Shown: positions 34,083 through 43,095, counted from the stretch's first letter. The stretch: 64,000 nt of DNA from JAVBPR01 sp031549485 (GCA_031549485.1 JAVBPR010000012.1:90586-154585), one strand, 5' to 3'. Numbers and translations are program-made. Notes: generated by a model not told the origin, from the letters alone.

Positions 34083-34911
34083 GGACGCAACTTTAAAAAC
34101 AAAACTTACAAATGCGGCCGCCGACATCAGAATCGGAGCTGTCACCTGCGTATACAGCGCGCAGTCCGGACACCCGGGAGGTTCGCTTTCGATTGCGGAT
34201 GTTTTGGCCTATTTATATTTTAACGAAATGAATATCGATACAAATCAGCCGGATAAAAAAGACAGGGACAGATTTGTTCTTTCGAAAGGGCATACGTCAC
34301 CGGCGCTTTATTCCGCGCTTGCTTACAGAGGCTTTTTCGATGTCGAAATGCTGAAAACTTTCAGAAGAAGCGACAGCGTTTTGCAGGGACACCCTGAGAT
34401 GAAAAAAATTCCGGGCGTCGATATGACGACCGGCTCGCTCGGGCTCGGAATATCGGCGGCATGCGGAATGGCTGTCGCGGCAAAAATTTACGGCGACAGC
34501 TACAGAGTATACGCCGCCGTCGGCGACGGGGAACTCGGGGAAGGCCAGGTTTGGGAGGCTTCGATGTTCGCGGCGCATTATAAACTCGATAATCTTACTC
34601 TTTTTGTCGACCTAAACGGACTGCAAATAGACGGCAAAGTTACAGATGTTATGAATTCAAATCCGGTCGACAAAAAATTCGAGGCGTTCGGCTGGAATGT
34701 AATAACGATAAACGGGCATGATTTCGATGAAATCGCGGGTGCTGTGGAAGAAGCGAAAAAAACAAAAGGCAAGCCGACGGCGATACTTTGCAAAACGCTT
34801 AAAGGCAAAGGGGTTTCATATATGGAAGGCGACTATAAATGGCACGGCGCCGCTCCGAATGCAGAACAGTATGAACAGGCGATTAAAGAATTGGAGGGCG
34901 CAAAAATATGA
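34081..34911 (+). CDS. Transketolase, N-terminal (ThDP-binding) subunit
   Basis: One half of a split transketolase of the pentose phosphate pathway, 276 residues. It holds QSGHPGGSLSIADVLAYLYF, FVLSKGHTSPALYSALA and the ThDP motif GDGELGEGQVWEAS ending in a conserved Asn (LNGLQIDG). The start is TTG 34081, with GGAGG 9 bases upstream. It overlaps the C-terminal subunit gene by 4 bases. Split transketolases are common in Clostridia. Its cofactor comes from thiamine, imported by the ThiT encoded just upstream. Confidence 0.94.
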   Translation: MDATLKTKLTNAAADIRIGAVTCVYSAQSGHPGGSLSIADVLAYLYFNEMNIDTNQPDKKDRDRFVLSKGHTSPALYSALAYRGFFDVEMLKTFRRSDSVLQGHPEMKKIPGVDMTTGSLGLGISAACGMAVAAKIYGDSYRVYAAVGDGELGEGQVWEASMFAAHYKLDNLTLFVDLNGLQIDGKVTDVMNSNPVDKKFEAFGWNVITINGHDFDEIAGAVEEAKKTKGKPTAILCKTLKGKGVSYMEGDYKWHGAAPNAEQYEQAIKELEGAKI

Positions 34912-35837
34912 AAGCAACAAGAGCGGCCTTTGGAGAAGCTATTGCACAGCTCGGCGAGAAATATGATTTTGTCGTGATGGACGCCGACCTTACAAAATCC
35001 ACAAGAACAGATATATTTAAAGAAAAATTCCCCGAAAGGCATATTAACTGCGGCATTGCGGAGGCGAATATGATTTCGGTTGCCGCAGGAATTGCGTCGA
35101 CAGGCAGACCGGTTTTCGCCGCGAGCTTTGCGATGTTTAGCGTCGGCAGAGCTTTTGAGCCGATAAGAAATTCGGTAGGATATCCGCATCTTAATGTCAA
35201 AATCGTCGGCTCGCACGTCGGGATTTCGGTCGGGGAAGACGGCGCAACCCATCAGTGTAACGAGGATATCGCCCTTATGCGCGCGATTCCGGAAATGATG
35301 ATTTTCAGCCCCTGCGATGAAATCGAAACCAAAGAGTGCGTAAAAGCGGCGCTTCTTCATAACGGACCTTGCTACATTCGCACAGGCCGAAATCCGGTTC
35401 CGGCGCTTTGCGAAAGAACCGAGATAGATTTTAAGCCGGGCAAGGGAATTGTCGTCAGAGAGGGCAAGGACGCGGTGATTATCGCCACCGGTTATATGGT
35501 TTTCGGCGCTATCGAGGCGGCGGAAATGCTCGAAAAAGAGGGTATGGATGTCGCGGTTATTGATATTCATACGATAAAACCGCTTGACGAAAAGCTCGTC
35601 TGCGATTATGCGAAAAAAACCGGCGCGGTTGTTACGGCAGAGGAGCATAATATAATGGGCGGGCTCGGAAGTGCGGTTTGCGAAGCCCTTTGCAAAAGCG
35701 GTGTTGCGGCAAAAACCGAGCTTGTCGGAATGCCCGATTGTTACGGCAAAAGCGGAAAATACCTTGAGCTTTTTAAAGATTTTAAGATGACCGCGCAAGA
35801 TATTGCAAACGCGGTAAAAAGAGCTGCCGGACGTTAA
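34908..35837 (+). CDS. Transketolase, C-terminal (pyrimidine-binding) subunit
   Basis: The second half of the split transketolase, 309 residues. It covers the pyrimidine-binding domain (MDADLTKSTRT, RHINCGIAEANMISVAAGIA with the catalytic Glu, FSVGRAFEPIRNSV, HVGISVGEDGATHQ) and the C-terminal domain (about 190-309). It forms the active site together with the N-terminal subunit. The ATG overlaps that gene's end by 4 bases, so the two should be made in equal amounts. Confidence 0.94.
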   Translation: MKATRAAFGEAIAQLGEKYDFVVMDADLTKSTRTDIFKEKFPERHINCGIAEANMISVAAGIASTGRPVFAASFAMFSVGRAFEPIRNSVGYPHLNVKIVGSHVGISVGEDGATHQCNEDIALMRAIPEMMIFSPCDEIETKECVKAALLHNGPCYIRTGRNPVPALCERTEIDFKPGKGIVVREGKDAVIIATGYMVFGAIEAAEMLEKEGMDVAVIDIHTIKPLDEKLVCDYAKKTGAVVTAEEHNIMGGLGSAVCEALCKSGVAAKTELVGMPDCYGKSGKYLELFKDFKMTAQDIANAVKRAAGR

Positions 35838-35882
35838 TTTAGATTAATAAAATATTTATATAAAAAATTAGGAGATTTATTT

Positions 35883-36659
35883 ATGAAAAAACTTTTGGCA
35901 ATAATTCTTGCCGCGCTTATGTGCGCGTCGCTCGCCGCATGCGGCGAAGGCGCTACCCCGCAATCCGACGCAACCAACGCGGAAGCATATGGAATTATGC
36001 AGGCAGCCCAGCAACTCATGGAAACTGCCGGCTCGTATTCGATGGATATGGACATGGTTATGAACATGGAAGTTGCCGGTCAAAAAGTTGATGTAACTGT
36101 TGACGGCGACATGAACATGGTCACAAGCAGCCCGACCGAAATTGAATTCTTGATGAATATGAAAACTGCCGCTGCGGGACAGGAAATGACAGTCGTAATT
36201 TACTTTAAAGACGGCTTTGCATATATGGATACATCGGGACAGAAAATGAAAATTGCGATGGATCTCGAAACAGCGATGAAATCCGCGTCGCAGTATCAGG
36301 TAAAATTTGACGAGAGCGCGATAAAAACTTCGAGTATAAAAGAAACAGCGGACGGCAAAGAACTTAATTTTGAAATTTCGGGCGACGCGTTGCAGAGCAT
36401 GCTCGGAGATTCGATTTCTTCTATACAGAGCATGGCCGGCGGCGACGCGCAGATAACTTCGGATAAGCTGACTTATAAAATGCTTGTCGATAAAGACGGC
36501 GCGCCGAAAAGCATAACCGTTTATGCAGATATGAGTTTTTCAATGGCGGGAGAAACGGTTAAAGCAACTATAGATATGGAACTTGAAGTTACTGCAATCG
36601 GCGGGGTTGCTATCGAAGCGCCTGCTGACCTCGGCAGCTATGTAGAAACAACGGTTTAG
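35883..36659 (+). CDS. Predicted lipoprotein, LolA/LppX-like fold possible
   Basis: A 258-residue secreted lipoprotein. The signal peptide MKKLLAIILAALMCASLAAC ends in a lipobox (LAAC, lipid on Cys20). The mature part is rich in Met, Ala and Gly with alternating beta-type segments (MDMDMVMNMEVAGQKVDVTV, KMKIAMDLETAM), suggesting a curved antiparallel sheet as in LolA-like or DUF6612-type lipoproteins. No ligand or function can be assigned. GGAG precedes the ATG and a strong bidirectional terminator follows. Confidence 0.78.
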   Translation: MKKLLAIILAALMCASLAACGEGATPQSDATNAEAYGIMQAAQQLMETAGSYSMDMDMVMNMEVAGQKVDVTVDGDMNMVTSSPTEIEFLMNMKTAAAGQEMTVVIYFKDGFAYMDTSGQKMKIAMDLETAMKSASQYQVKFDESAIKTSSIKETADGKELNFEISGDALQSMLGDSISSIQSMAGGDAQITSDKLTYKMLVDKDGAPKSITVYADMSFSMAGETVKATIDMELEVTAIGGVAIEAPADLGSYVETTV

Positions 36660-36670
36660 CCTGTAATAAA

Positions 36671-36705
36671 AAGACCTTTCCGGAGTTTCCGGAAAGGCCT
36701 TTTTT
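36671..36705. terminator. Bidirectional terminator
   Basis: AAGACCTTTCCGG pairs with CCGGAAAGGCCTT; T runs follow on the plus strand and A runs precede it. It serves the lipoprotein gene and the minus-strand gene ending at 36705. Confidence 0.9.
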
Positions 36706-37196
36706 TATTTTCGCTTGCCGTAGCCCATCTCGCGAAGAAGATCGGCAAGGCGGTGAAGCCGCTCGGAGAGCATTTCGTCATCTTTTGCGAGAGCGTCGTT
36801 TAGAAGCTGAATATCGGTTTTTATCATTTCGTTGTCGGTGCAAATTTTAAGCGTCATGGCGTCTCCCTGGAGCCCTATGCGACCGATATCGGGATTTGCC
36901 TCGTCAAAAAGACCGGGAATCCTGTATGCTTCCTTAAAATATTCCTTGCTTTTGCAAATAAGCATAGCAAGGTCGAGAACACGGTGCAGCGGAAGCTCCT
37001 CCGATTGCCGTGACCATTTTTCGCCGGTATACCGCCAGACTTTTGCGGAGGCTTCTACTTTGCCGCGGTCGTTCCACTGTGCGAGCCCGAGCGAAAGCCC
37101 TTTCGCGTCTGAGTCATATGCATACCGGCCGTCGATATTTTCGTAGTCCTCGGCGACAATTACCGGCTTGTGCTTAAGCGTAACGGGTATTTTCAT
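36705..37196 (-). CDS. Small conserved protein (DUF6530-like)
   Basis: A 163-residue soluble protein starting MKIPVTLKHKPVIVAEDYEN, followed by AQWNDRGKVEASAKVWRYTG and a helical C-terminal half (ICTDNEMIKTDIQLLNDALA). I recall similar proteins in Firmicutes, probably DUF6530, with no known function. ATG 37196 is preferred: AAGGAGG lies 12 bases upstream, inside the end of the previous gene. The longer open frame to 37322 overlaps that gene and was not used. It forms a two-gene unit with the upstream GIY-YIG-like gene. Confidence 0.75.
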   Translation of the reverse strand: MKIPVTLKHKPVIVAEDYENIDGRYAYDSDAKGLSLGLAQWNDRGKVEASAKVWRYTGEKWSRQSEELPLHRVLDLAMLICKSKEYFKEAYRIPGLFDEANPDIGRIGLQGDAMTLKICTDNEMIKTDIQLLNDALAKDDEMLSERLHRLADLLREMGYGKRK

Positions 37197-37200
37197 CTTC

Positions 37201-37557
37201 TTATAAAACCTCCTTAGAGTTTTCGGTTTTCGTAAGCCAAAGAGAAAGGAGAACCGAAAGCTCATTTTCGCAGTCCTCTTTACTCTCATTTTCGCGTTGC
37301 TCCAAAATATCGGCAATTTCAAAAGAAAAACTGTCTTTTCCGAAATCGTTCCAGTCTTTTTGAATCTCGGCGTTTCGGCTGCCGCGGTACATGTTTGAGG
37401 AAAGCCTCGCGATTAAGCTGTTTTCAGCAACCGAAATATCTGACGCCGCCTTGAAATAAATATTTTTGCTTTTGCTACACTTGATTTTTAAGATGCCCAT
37501 TTGGGTTTTCCTGGATTTGTATTCGTTTATTAAAGCCTTCTTTTTTTCGATGTCCAT
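37201..37557 (-). CDS. GIY-YIG-like family protein
   Basis: A 118-residue protein resembling a family annotated as GIY-YIG nuclease family in Clostridia (N terminus EYKSRKTQMGILKIKC, middle LIARLSSNMYRGSRNAEIQKDWNDFGKD). The residues expected for catalysis in GIY-YIG nucleases are not evident, so nuclease activity is doubtful. GGAGAAGACA lies before the ATG. A long perfect palindrome (37570-37596) sits immediately upstream and probably is its operator or part of its promoter. Confidence 0.75.
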   Translation of the reverse strand: MDIEKKKALINEYKSRKTQMGILKIKCSKSKNIYFKAASDISVAENSLIARLSSNMYRGSRNAEIQKDWNDFGKDSFSFEIADILEQRENESKEDCENELSVLLSLWLTKTENSKEVL

Positions 37558-37569
37558 TGTCTTCTCCGT

Positions 37570-37596
37570 ATTTAGTAAATTAGTAATTTACTAAAT
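37570..37596. promoter_or_regulatory. Perfect palindrome, likely operator
   Basis: Two 13-base arms (ATTTAGTAAATTA and its exact complement) flank a single central G. The site is 12 bases upstream of the GIY-YIG-like gene. Its form suits a dimeric winged-helix repressor such as MarR or ArsR; no such gene is next to it. Confidence 0.65.
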
Positions 37597-37653
37597 TGTA
37601 ACACGGCGATGCGCGGAAGTCAAATATGATAAACCCGATACAGATAATTAGTT

Positions 37654-37682
37654 TTGACTGGTAAACGAATAATTGATATATT
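37654..37682 (+). promoter_or_regulatory. Promoter of the SLH metallopeptidase gene
   Basis: TTGACT (37654-37659), 17 bases, TATATT (37677-37682) with extended TG. Confidence 0.75.
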
Positions 37683-37764
37683 GTAATTAATATAAAGATT
37701 ATTTTTTCGCGAAAATTTTGGCGGCTCGTAACTATATGAAAATTATTGTACCGCAGGAGGAAAA

Positions 37765-39624
37765 ATGAAAAATAAAAAATTCAAAAGGCTAGCAGCGTTT
37801 TTGCTGGCTATGATATTTGTTTTTGGTATTGTCGGGATAAGCTCCGCGGCGGAAGAAGATCCCGCGACAGATCCGGCCTATGCTTTTCGAATTCCGTTTT
37901 CTTACGGCGGCAAATATCTTGTCGATTATGTTTCGCTTGCGGATCATCTGAATTATTTGGGGCTTGTCGGAGGATACGGGGACGGCGACTTTGGTTTTAA
38001 CAATTCTTTGACGAGAGCGGAGGCGATCGTGCTTGTCGCCGCATGCACGGCGGGCAGAAAAAATGTTCTCGATATGAAAACTGAAACTACGTTTAATGAT
38101 GTTCCGGAATGGGCGAAGTATTACATCGGCTGGGCGCAAAAAAACAATATCACACTCGGCATCGGCGATAATAAATTCGGCTCAAATAATCCTATAAACG
38201 GCAACGAGTTCATGACCTTTATGCTAAGGGCGCTGGGATATAATTCGGCAACGGATTTTATTTACAGCCAGGCGCTTAATTACGCGAAAAGCCTTGATGT
38301 GTTGAGCGGAGGCGAATTTGACCAAATAAATAACGATTCGATATTTTATCGCAAATATTCGTTTTTGATTTTGGACCGTGTGCTTCGAAGTGAAATTAAA
38401 GATACCGATACGCTGCTGCTTGATAAGCTTATAGATTTGGGAGTGGTCGATAAAAACAGGGTTTACGGCGAAATGATAATAATAGGTGAAACAAAGCCCG
38501 AACAAAAAAGAGCGATAAAAAACGGATATTCTGAAAAAGTGTTTCAAGATTGCGCAGCTTTGATTACTTCTCGCAGAGACGCGGGATTTATAGTAAATGA
38601 TGATTTTATGAATAGAGCGAAAGATTGCACCTATAGATATTTAAAAGAAAAAGGTGTTTTCGATTGCGCCCGTTCGCTTAAGCAAATTTTGGCGCACCTG
38701 TCTTGCTCGTTTATGGAACAGCCGACAGCCGGTCTTGCGCGCGGCGCCGACTTGACATTTCAACCGACCGCTAATTCGAATGTTACCTTTTCGCATGAAT
38801 TTGCACATGCCTTAAGCCTTGACTTTGATTCAAAACCTTTCGAAGAAAGCGGAGCCGACTTTTTCGGATATTTGTATTCAAATTATTCGAATAACGGATA
38901 TCCCTACGCCGGGTATATTACATATATAATTTTAGCCGAAATTCTCGGCATAGAAGATATGAACAAAGAGCTTCTGTCGCAAAGCGATATAGAATATCTG
39001 CTTTTTAAAGCTGCGAAAAAAAGCGGGTATAATCTTGATGTTGCCGAGTTCCACAAGGCATATATGAGATATTTCAGTTTAGATCGCGAGGATTATGAAC
39101 TGGCAAAAATATCTCCTGATTTAGCTTATGTCAAAGCCGAGCTTTTTAATTTGGGAAAAAGCTATCTTATCGGTAAAATAAGCGCCGGCGAATTCGATAA
39201 AGCTACTTATCAAAAGGCGATGGACAATCTTTTCGTGATGGGGCAATACCTTCTTCATCCTAATTACGAAAAGTATTACAGCGATGCTTTTTTAGATAGC
39301 AATGTACCGATTGTTTATTTTGAAAATCAGGAATTTCAGGACCTTGCGAAGGAGTTTATATCAGCGCTTTCCGCAAGAAAAAATTGTTCAAAAGAAATTC
39401 TGGCGGCATACTACGAAGAAAACAAAGCGACCCGCTTTTGCCGAAAATATACCGGAAGAGATGAAGGCAAAATTTGCTCTAAAGTGCTTGCATTTGGCGT
39501 AAAAAACAGAGGCGAGTTTTATTATTTCGAGACCGAAGAGGAAGCGAAGGCATATAATGAAAAATACGGCGGCGATATACTGCCGTTTACTTATTACGGC
39601 TACATTCCGAAAACATATAAATAA
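37765..39624 (+). CDS. Secreted S-layer-homology protein with metallopeptidase-like domain
   Basis: A 619-residue exported protein. The signal peptide ends near GISSAAEE (about residue 29). SLH repeats follow (about 45-190): HLNYLGLVGGYGDGDFGFNNSLTRAEAIVLVA and WAQKNNITLGIGDNKFGSNNPINGNEFMTFMLRAL are typical, so the protein is anchored to the cell wall. The C-terminal part has a zinc motif HEFAH in VTFSHEFAHALSLDF with downstream PFEESGADFFGY as candidate third ligand, suggesting a gluzincin-like peptidase. The substrate is unknown. It is a single-gene unit. Confidence 0.8.
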   Translation: MKNKKFKRLAAFLLAMIFVFGIVGISSAAEEDPATDPAYAFRIPFSYGGKYLVDYVSLADHLNYLGLVGGYGDGDFGFNNSLTRAEAIVLVAACTAGRKNVLDMKTETTFNDVPEWAKYYIGWAQKNNITLGIGDNKFGSNNPINGNEFMTFMLRALGYNSATDFIYSQALNYAKSLDVLSGGEFDQINNDSIFYRKYSFLILDRVLRSEIKDTDTLLLDKLIDLGVVDKNRVYGEMIIIGETKPEQKRAIKNGYSEKVFQDCAALITSRRDAGFIVNDDFMNRAKDCTYRYLKEKGVFDCARSLKQILAHLSCSFMEQPTAGLARGADLTFQPTANSNVTFSHEFAHALSLDFDSKPFEESGADFFGYLYSNYSNNGYPYAGYITYIILAEILGIEDMNKELLSQSDIEYLLFKAAKKSGYNLDVAEFHKAYMRYFSLDREDYELAKISPDLAYVKAELFNLGKSYLIGKISAGEFDKATYQKAMDNLFVMGQYLLHPNYEKYYSDAFLDSNVPIVYFENQEFQDLAKEFISALSARKNCSKEILAAYYEENKATRFCRKYTGRDEGKICSKVLAFGVKNRGEFYYFETEEEAKAYNEKYGGDILPFTYYGYIPKTYK

Positions 39625-39626
39625 AG

Positions 39627-39665
39627 AAACCCGCAAGAAACAAGCCGTTTCTTGCGGGTTTTTTT
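39627..39665 (+). terminator. Intrinsic terminator
   Basis: AAACCCGCAAGAAAC pairs perfectly with GTTTCTTGCGGGTTT over a 5-base loop, followed by T. Confidence 0.93.
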
Positions 39666-39689
39666 ATAAACACAATACAGTTTTGTTTT

Positions 39690-40775
39690 CTATATCTCCG
39701 CCGGATGGTCGCAATACATGCAAATCAGTGAGGACGGATCGCTTTCCGGCCTTTTGAAAAGCTCGGGCAGATTTTTTTCGTGATTTGTGATACATCTCGG
39801 GTTTTTGCAGTGCACATCCGCAACATTTGAATTTACGCTCTCGGCTTTTCCGCGCGGCAGCGCGGCTAGGGTATTAAGTAGCCCCATTCGCGTAAACATG
39901 CCGTATCGCGCCTGGGTAAAATAAAGCGCGCGGGGGTCGCTGTCAACATCCTCGGAAATTTCATCCACGCGTGGTAGTGGGTGGAGCACAATCATGTTTT
40001 GCTTTGCCGCCTTCATTTTTTCGCCGGTCAAAACATATTTACCCGCCTGTTTTTTATATTCCTCGGCCGAAGAAAAACGCTCTTTTTGTATTCGCGTCAT
40101 ATACAAAACATCGAGATTTCCGATGTTTTCCTCAAGCGAGTCGGCTTCGGTGTAAGCGCATCCGCAAAAGTCGAGGTGGTCTTTTATATAATCCGGAATG
40201 CGAAGCTCCGGCGTTGAAATAAGGCAAAATGAATTATTTTCAAATCTTGAAAGCGCTTTGATAAGCGAGTGAACGGTACGCCCGTTTTTAAGGTCTCCGC
40301 AAAGCCCGACGGTAAGACCGCTTGTCCGCCCGAAAGTTTTTCTTATCGTGACAAGGTCGGTAAGCGTTTGGGTGGGGTGAAGATGGCCGCCGTCGCCCGC
40401 ATTGATAACGGGAACTTCGGAAAAAAGCGAAGCGGCAAAAGCGGCGCCTTCAAGGGGGTGCCGCATAACAATCATATCGGCGTATCCCGAGAGCATGCGG
40501 ACGGTGTCTTTCAGCGATTCGCCTTTTGCAACCGATGAATTTCCCGGATCGGAAAAACCGATATAAGTACCGCCGAGGCGAAGCATGGCGGTCTGGAAAG
40601 AAAAGAGGGTGCGGGTGCTCGGCTCATAAAAAGGGGTGGCCAGCACCCTGCCGGAAAGACAGTTTGCATAAGCCACCGGATTATCGATAATTTTTTCAAT
40701 TTGAAGATAAAGGTTTTCCCAATCGGAAAGAGGCATTTCGTTAAAATCAATAAGATTATTAAACAAAACTTTCAC
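39690..40775 (-). CDS. pyrB: Aspartate carbamoyltransferase with PyrI-like zinc tail
   Basis: Catalyses carbamoyl phosphate plus aspartate to carbamoyl aspartate in pyrimidine synthesis. Residues 1-310 are the catalytic chain: PFYEPSTRTLFSFQTAMLRLGG, VMRHPLEG, INAGDGGHLHPTQTL and LHPLPRVDEI. The last 50 residues, absent from ordinary PyrB, carry C323, C328, C352 and C355 in CKNPRC and CMYC, the pattern of the zinc domain of the regulatory chain PyrI. The nucleotide-binding domain of PyrI is missing. The start is GTG 40775 with GGAAAG upstream. No pyrI or other pyr gene is adjacent. Confidence 0.92.
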   Translation of the reverse strand: MKVLFNNLIDFNEMPLSDWENLYLQIEKIIDNPVAYANCLSGRVLATPFYEPSTRTLFSFQTAMLRLGGTYIGFSDPGNSSVAKGESLKDTVRMLSGYADMIVMRHPLEGAAFAASLFSEVPVINAGDGGHLHPTQTLTDLVTIRKTFGRTSGLTVGLCGDLKNGRTVHSLIKALSRFENNSFCLISTPELRIPDYIKDHLDFCGCAYTEADSLEENIGNLDVLYMTRIQKERFSSAEEYKKQAGKYVLTGEKMKAAKQNMIVLHPLPRVDEISEDVDSDPRALYFTQARYGMFTRMGLLNTLAALPRGKAESVNSNVADVHCKNPRCITNHEKNLPELFKRPESDPSSLICMYCDHPAEI

Positions 40776-40802
40776 CCGCTTTCCGTTATTTTAATAATTT
40801 TA

Positions 40803-40836
40803 ACAAAAAAAGCCGCCCTTTTCAAGAGCGGCTTTA
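40803..40836 (-). terminator. Terminator of glnN
   Basis: On the minus strand AAAGCCGCTCTT, 3-base loop, AAGGGCGGCTTT, then a T run. Confidence 0.85.
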
Positions 40837-40840
40837 AAAT

Positions 40841-42940
40841 TTATAGGCTGTATAGAAGATCGCCGTATGACGGGACCGGCCAATATTCTTTTGCGACCAT
40901 CGGCTCGGCGCTGTCGACCGCGCTTCGAAGCGTTTCCATAATAGGAAGAAGTATATCGCGGTAATAAAGCGCCGCTTTGGAGGGGTCGGCGGGAAGCTCC
41001 GCTTTTTTTGAAATCAAAAGCGAAAGGCTACTGTGGATTTTATCGGTAATCCCTGACAGTGTTTCGAGAAGATCGGTTTCGCTGCCGGTGCTGACCCTTG
41101 CCCCGCTTTCTTTCATCGAAACAATGCTCTCGGAAAGAAAACGCAAATACCTTATGCAGCAGGGCAGGTAATATTTATAAGCCATATCTATCATCGCCAT
41201 TATTTCGATATTGATGATTTTATTATAGTTTTCGGTCAGAATTATCGCGCGCGACTCCACCTCGGCTTTTGTCAAAATGCCGTGCTTTGCCATGAGATTG
41301 ATATTTTTTTCGGTTGTAAAAGCCCCCACGGCGTCAACGGTGGTGCGAAGATTCGGCAGACCTCTTTTTTCTGCTTCCGCAAGCCACTCTTCGGCATAGT
41401 TATTGCCGTTATAGATGATTTTTTTATGCTTGCGCATGGTGTCGATAACAATTTGCTTGACTTCGGCGTTCTTGTCTTCGGCGCTCTCGAGGCGATTTGC
41501 GAATTTTTGCAAAGAGTCCGCGACAATCGTGTTGAGAATATAGTTGCAGGTAGAGACCGAATCGGCGGAGCCGAGCATGCGGAATTCGAATTTGTTTCCG
41601 GTGAAAGCAAAGGGGGAAGTCCTGTTGCGGTCGCTGCTGTCCGCCGGAAGTTTCGGCAGGGTTGAAACGCCGATTTCGATTTGACCGCCGAGCTTTTTCG
41701 CCGCGCGTTTGCCGTTTGCGATAGCTTCCAAAACGGCGGTTAGCTGGTCTCCCAAAAAGACCGAAACGATAGCGGGCGGAGCTTCGCAAGCGCCGAGGCG
41801 GTGGTCGTTACCGGCGGTTGCTATGCTTGCGCGGAGCAGGTCGGGATATTTATCGACCGCGCGGATAACGGCGCACAAAAAGGTTATAAACTGCGCGTTG
41901 TTTTGCGGCGTGCTGCCCGGCTCGAAGAGGTTCTGCCCGTCGTCGGTCGAAAGCGACCAGTTGTTGTGTTTGCCGCTTCCGTTTACGCCTTTAAAAGGCT
42001 TTTCGTGAAGCAGGCAGATGAGCCCGTGGCGAAGCGCGATTTTTTTAAGCATTTCCATAATGAGCTGGTTGTGGTCGGAGGCGATATTGACCGAGGTATA
42101 AATCATCGCAAGCTCGTGCTGCGCCGGCGCCGCTTCGTTATGCTCGGTTTTGGCGGAAATCCCGAGTTTCCAAAGCTCGATATCGACCTCGCGCATGAAA
42201 TCCCTGATCCGCTCTTTTATATTTCCGTAATAATGGTCGTCAAGCTCTTGACCTTTCGGCGGCATCGCGCCAAAAAGAGTCCTGCCGGTAAACTGCAAAT
42301 CTTTACGGACATCATAAAACTTTTTGTCGATCAAAAAATATTCCTGTTCCGGCCCAGCGTTGACTACAATCCCTTTTATGGAGGTGTTGCCGAAAACGCG
42401 GAGAATGCGGAGCGTCTCTCTCGAAATTAGCTCCATAGAGCGCAGGAGAGGGGTTTTTTTGTCAAGCGCCTCGCCGGTATACGAGCAGAAAATGGTGGGA
42501 ATATAAAGGGTGTTATCTTTTACAAAAGCGGGAGAGGTGCAGTCCCAGGCAGTGTATCCGCGCGCCTCGAAGGTGCTACGAAGCCCGCCGGACGGGAATG
42601 AGGACGCGTCACCCTCGCCCTTGATAAGTTCTTTTCCCGAAAATTCCATGATGATGCGGCCGTCGCCGGTGGGGGAGATGAAAGAATCGTGCTTTTCGGC
42701 GGAATTGCCGGTCAGCGGCTGAAACCAGTGCGTATAATGGGTAGCGCCTTTTTCGATTGCCCAGTCTTTCATGGTGTTTGCGACGACTTCGGAAATTTTC
42801 GCGTTTAGCTCCTCGCCGTAGACGATAGTCCTGCGCAAAGAACTGTAAGCGTCTTTGGGAAGACGTTCGCGCATAACTTTGTCGTCAAAAACCATGCTCC
42901 CATAGACGTCGTAGATAGAAAAAATGTCGTGATTTACCAT
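40841..42940 (-). CDS. glnN: Type III glutamine synthetase
   Basis: Makes glutamine from glutamate and ammonia with ATP. At 699 residues it is the long GSIII form found in Clostridia and Bacteroidetes, acting as a dodecamer. Seen are the N-terminal block MRERLPKDAYSSLRRTI, HYTHWFQPLTG, GPEQEYFLID, EHNEAAPAQHELA, GVNGSGKHNNWSLST with the catalytic metal region, and NRTSPFAFTGNKFEFR. It stands alone with its own terminator. No regulator or amt gene is adjacent. Confidence 0.95.
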   Translation of the reverse strand: MVNHDIFSIYDVYGSMVFDDKVMRERLPKDAYSSLRRTIVYGEELNAKISEVVANTMKDWAIEKGATHYTHWFQPLTGNSAEKHDSFISPTGDGRIIMEFSGKELIKGEGDASSFPSGGLRSTFEARGYTAWDCTSPAFVKDNTLYIPTIFCSYTGEALDKKTPLLRSMELISRETLRILRVFGNTSIKGIVVNAGPEQEYFLIDKKFYDVRKDLQFTGRTLFGAMPPKGQELDDHYYGNIKERIRDFMREVDIELWKLGISAKTEHNEAAPAQHELAMIYTSVNIASDHNQLIMEMLKKIALRHGLICLLHEKPFKGVNGSGKHNNWSLSTDDGQNLFEPGSTPQNNAQFITFLCAVIRAVDKYPDLLRASIATAGNDHRLGACEAPPAIVSVFLGDQLTAVLEAIANGKRAAKKLGGQIEIGVSTLPKLPADSSDRNRTSPFAFTGNKFEFRMLGSADSVSTCNYILNTIVADSLQKFANRLESAEDKNAEVKQIVIDTMRKHKKIIYNGNNYAEEWLAEAEKRGLPNLRTTVDAVGAFTTEKNINLMAKHGILTKAEVESRAIILTENYNKIINIEIMAMIDMAYKYYLPCCIRYLRFLSESIVSMKESGARVSTGSETDLLETLSGITDKIHSSLSLLISKKAELPADPSKAALYYRDILLPIMETLRSAVDSAEPMVAKEYWPVPSYGDLLYSL

Positions 42941-43035
42941 AATTGCCTCATATTCTTGTTGTTTTTCTATATTTTATACCTTTTTCAGAAAAAATCAAGC
43001 GAATTTTTTATAGTTTTGGCAAAATTAATTTAAAA

Positions 43036-43077
43036 AATAAAAAATATCCTGCAATTTTGTAAAAATTGCAGGATATT
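43036..43077 (-). terminator. Terminator of the SDR gene
   Basis: On the minus strand AAATATCCTGCAATTTT pairs with AAAATTGCAGGATATTT over a 3-base loop, followed by a T-rich tail. Confidence 0.85.
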
Positions 43078-43095
43078 TATGTAAAATCCTAAAAA

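Noticed and set aside
37197..37322. N-terminal extension of the DUF6530-like protein to 37322
   Set aside because: It overlaps the upstream gene in another frame; a good ribosome site precedes ATG 37196 and the family-like sequence begins there.
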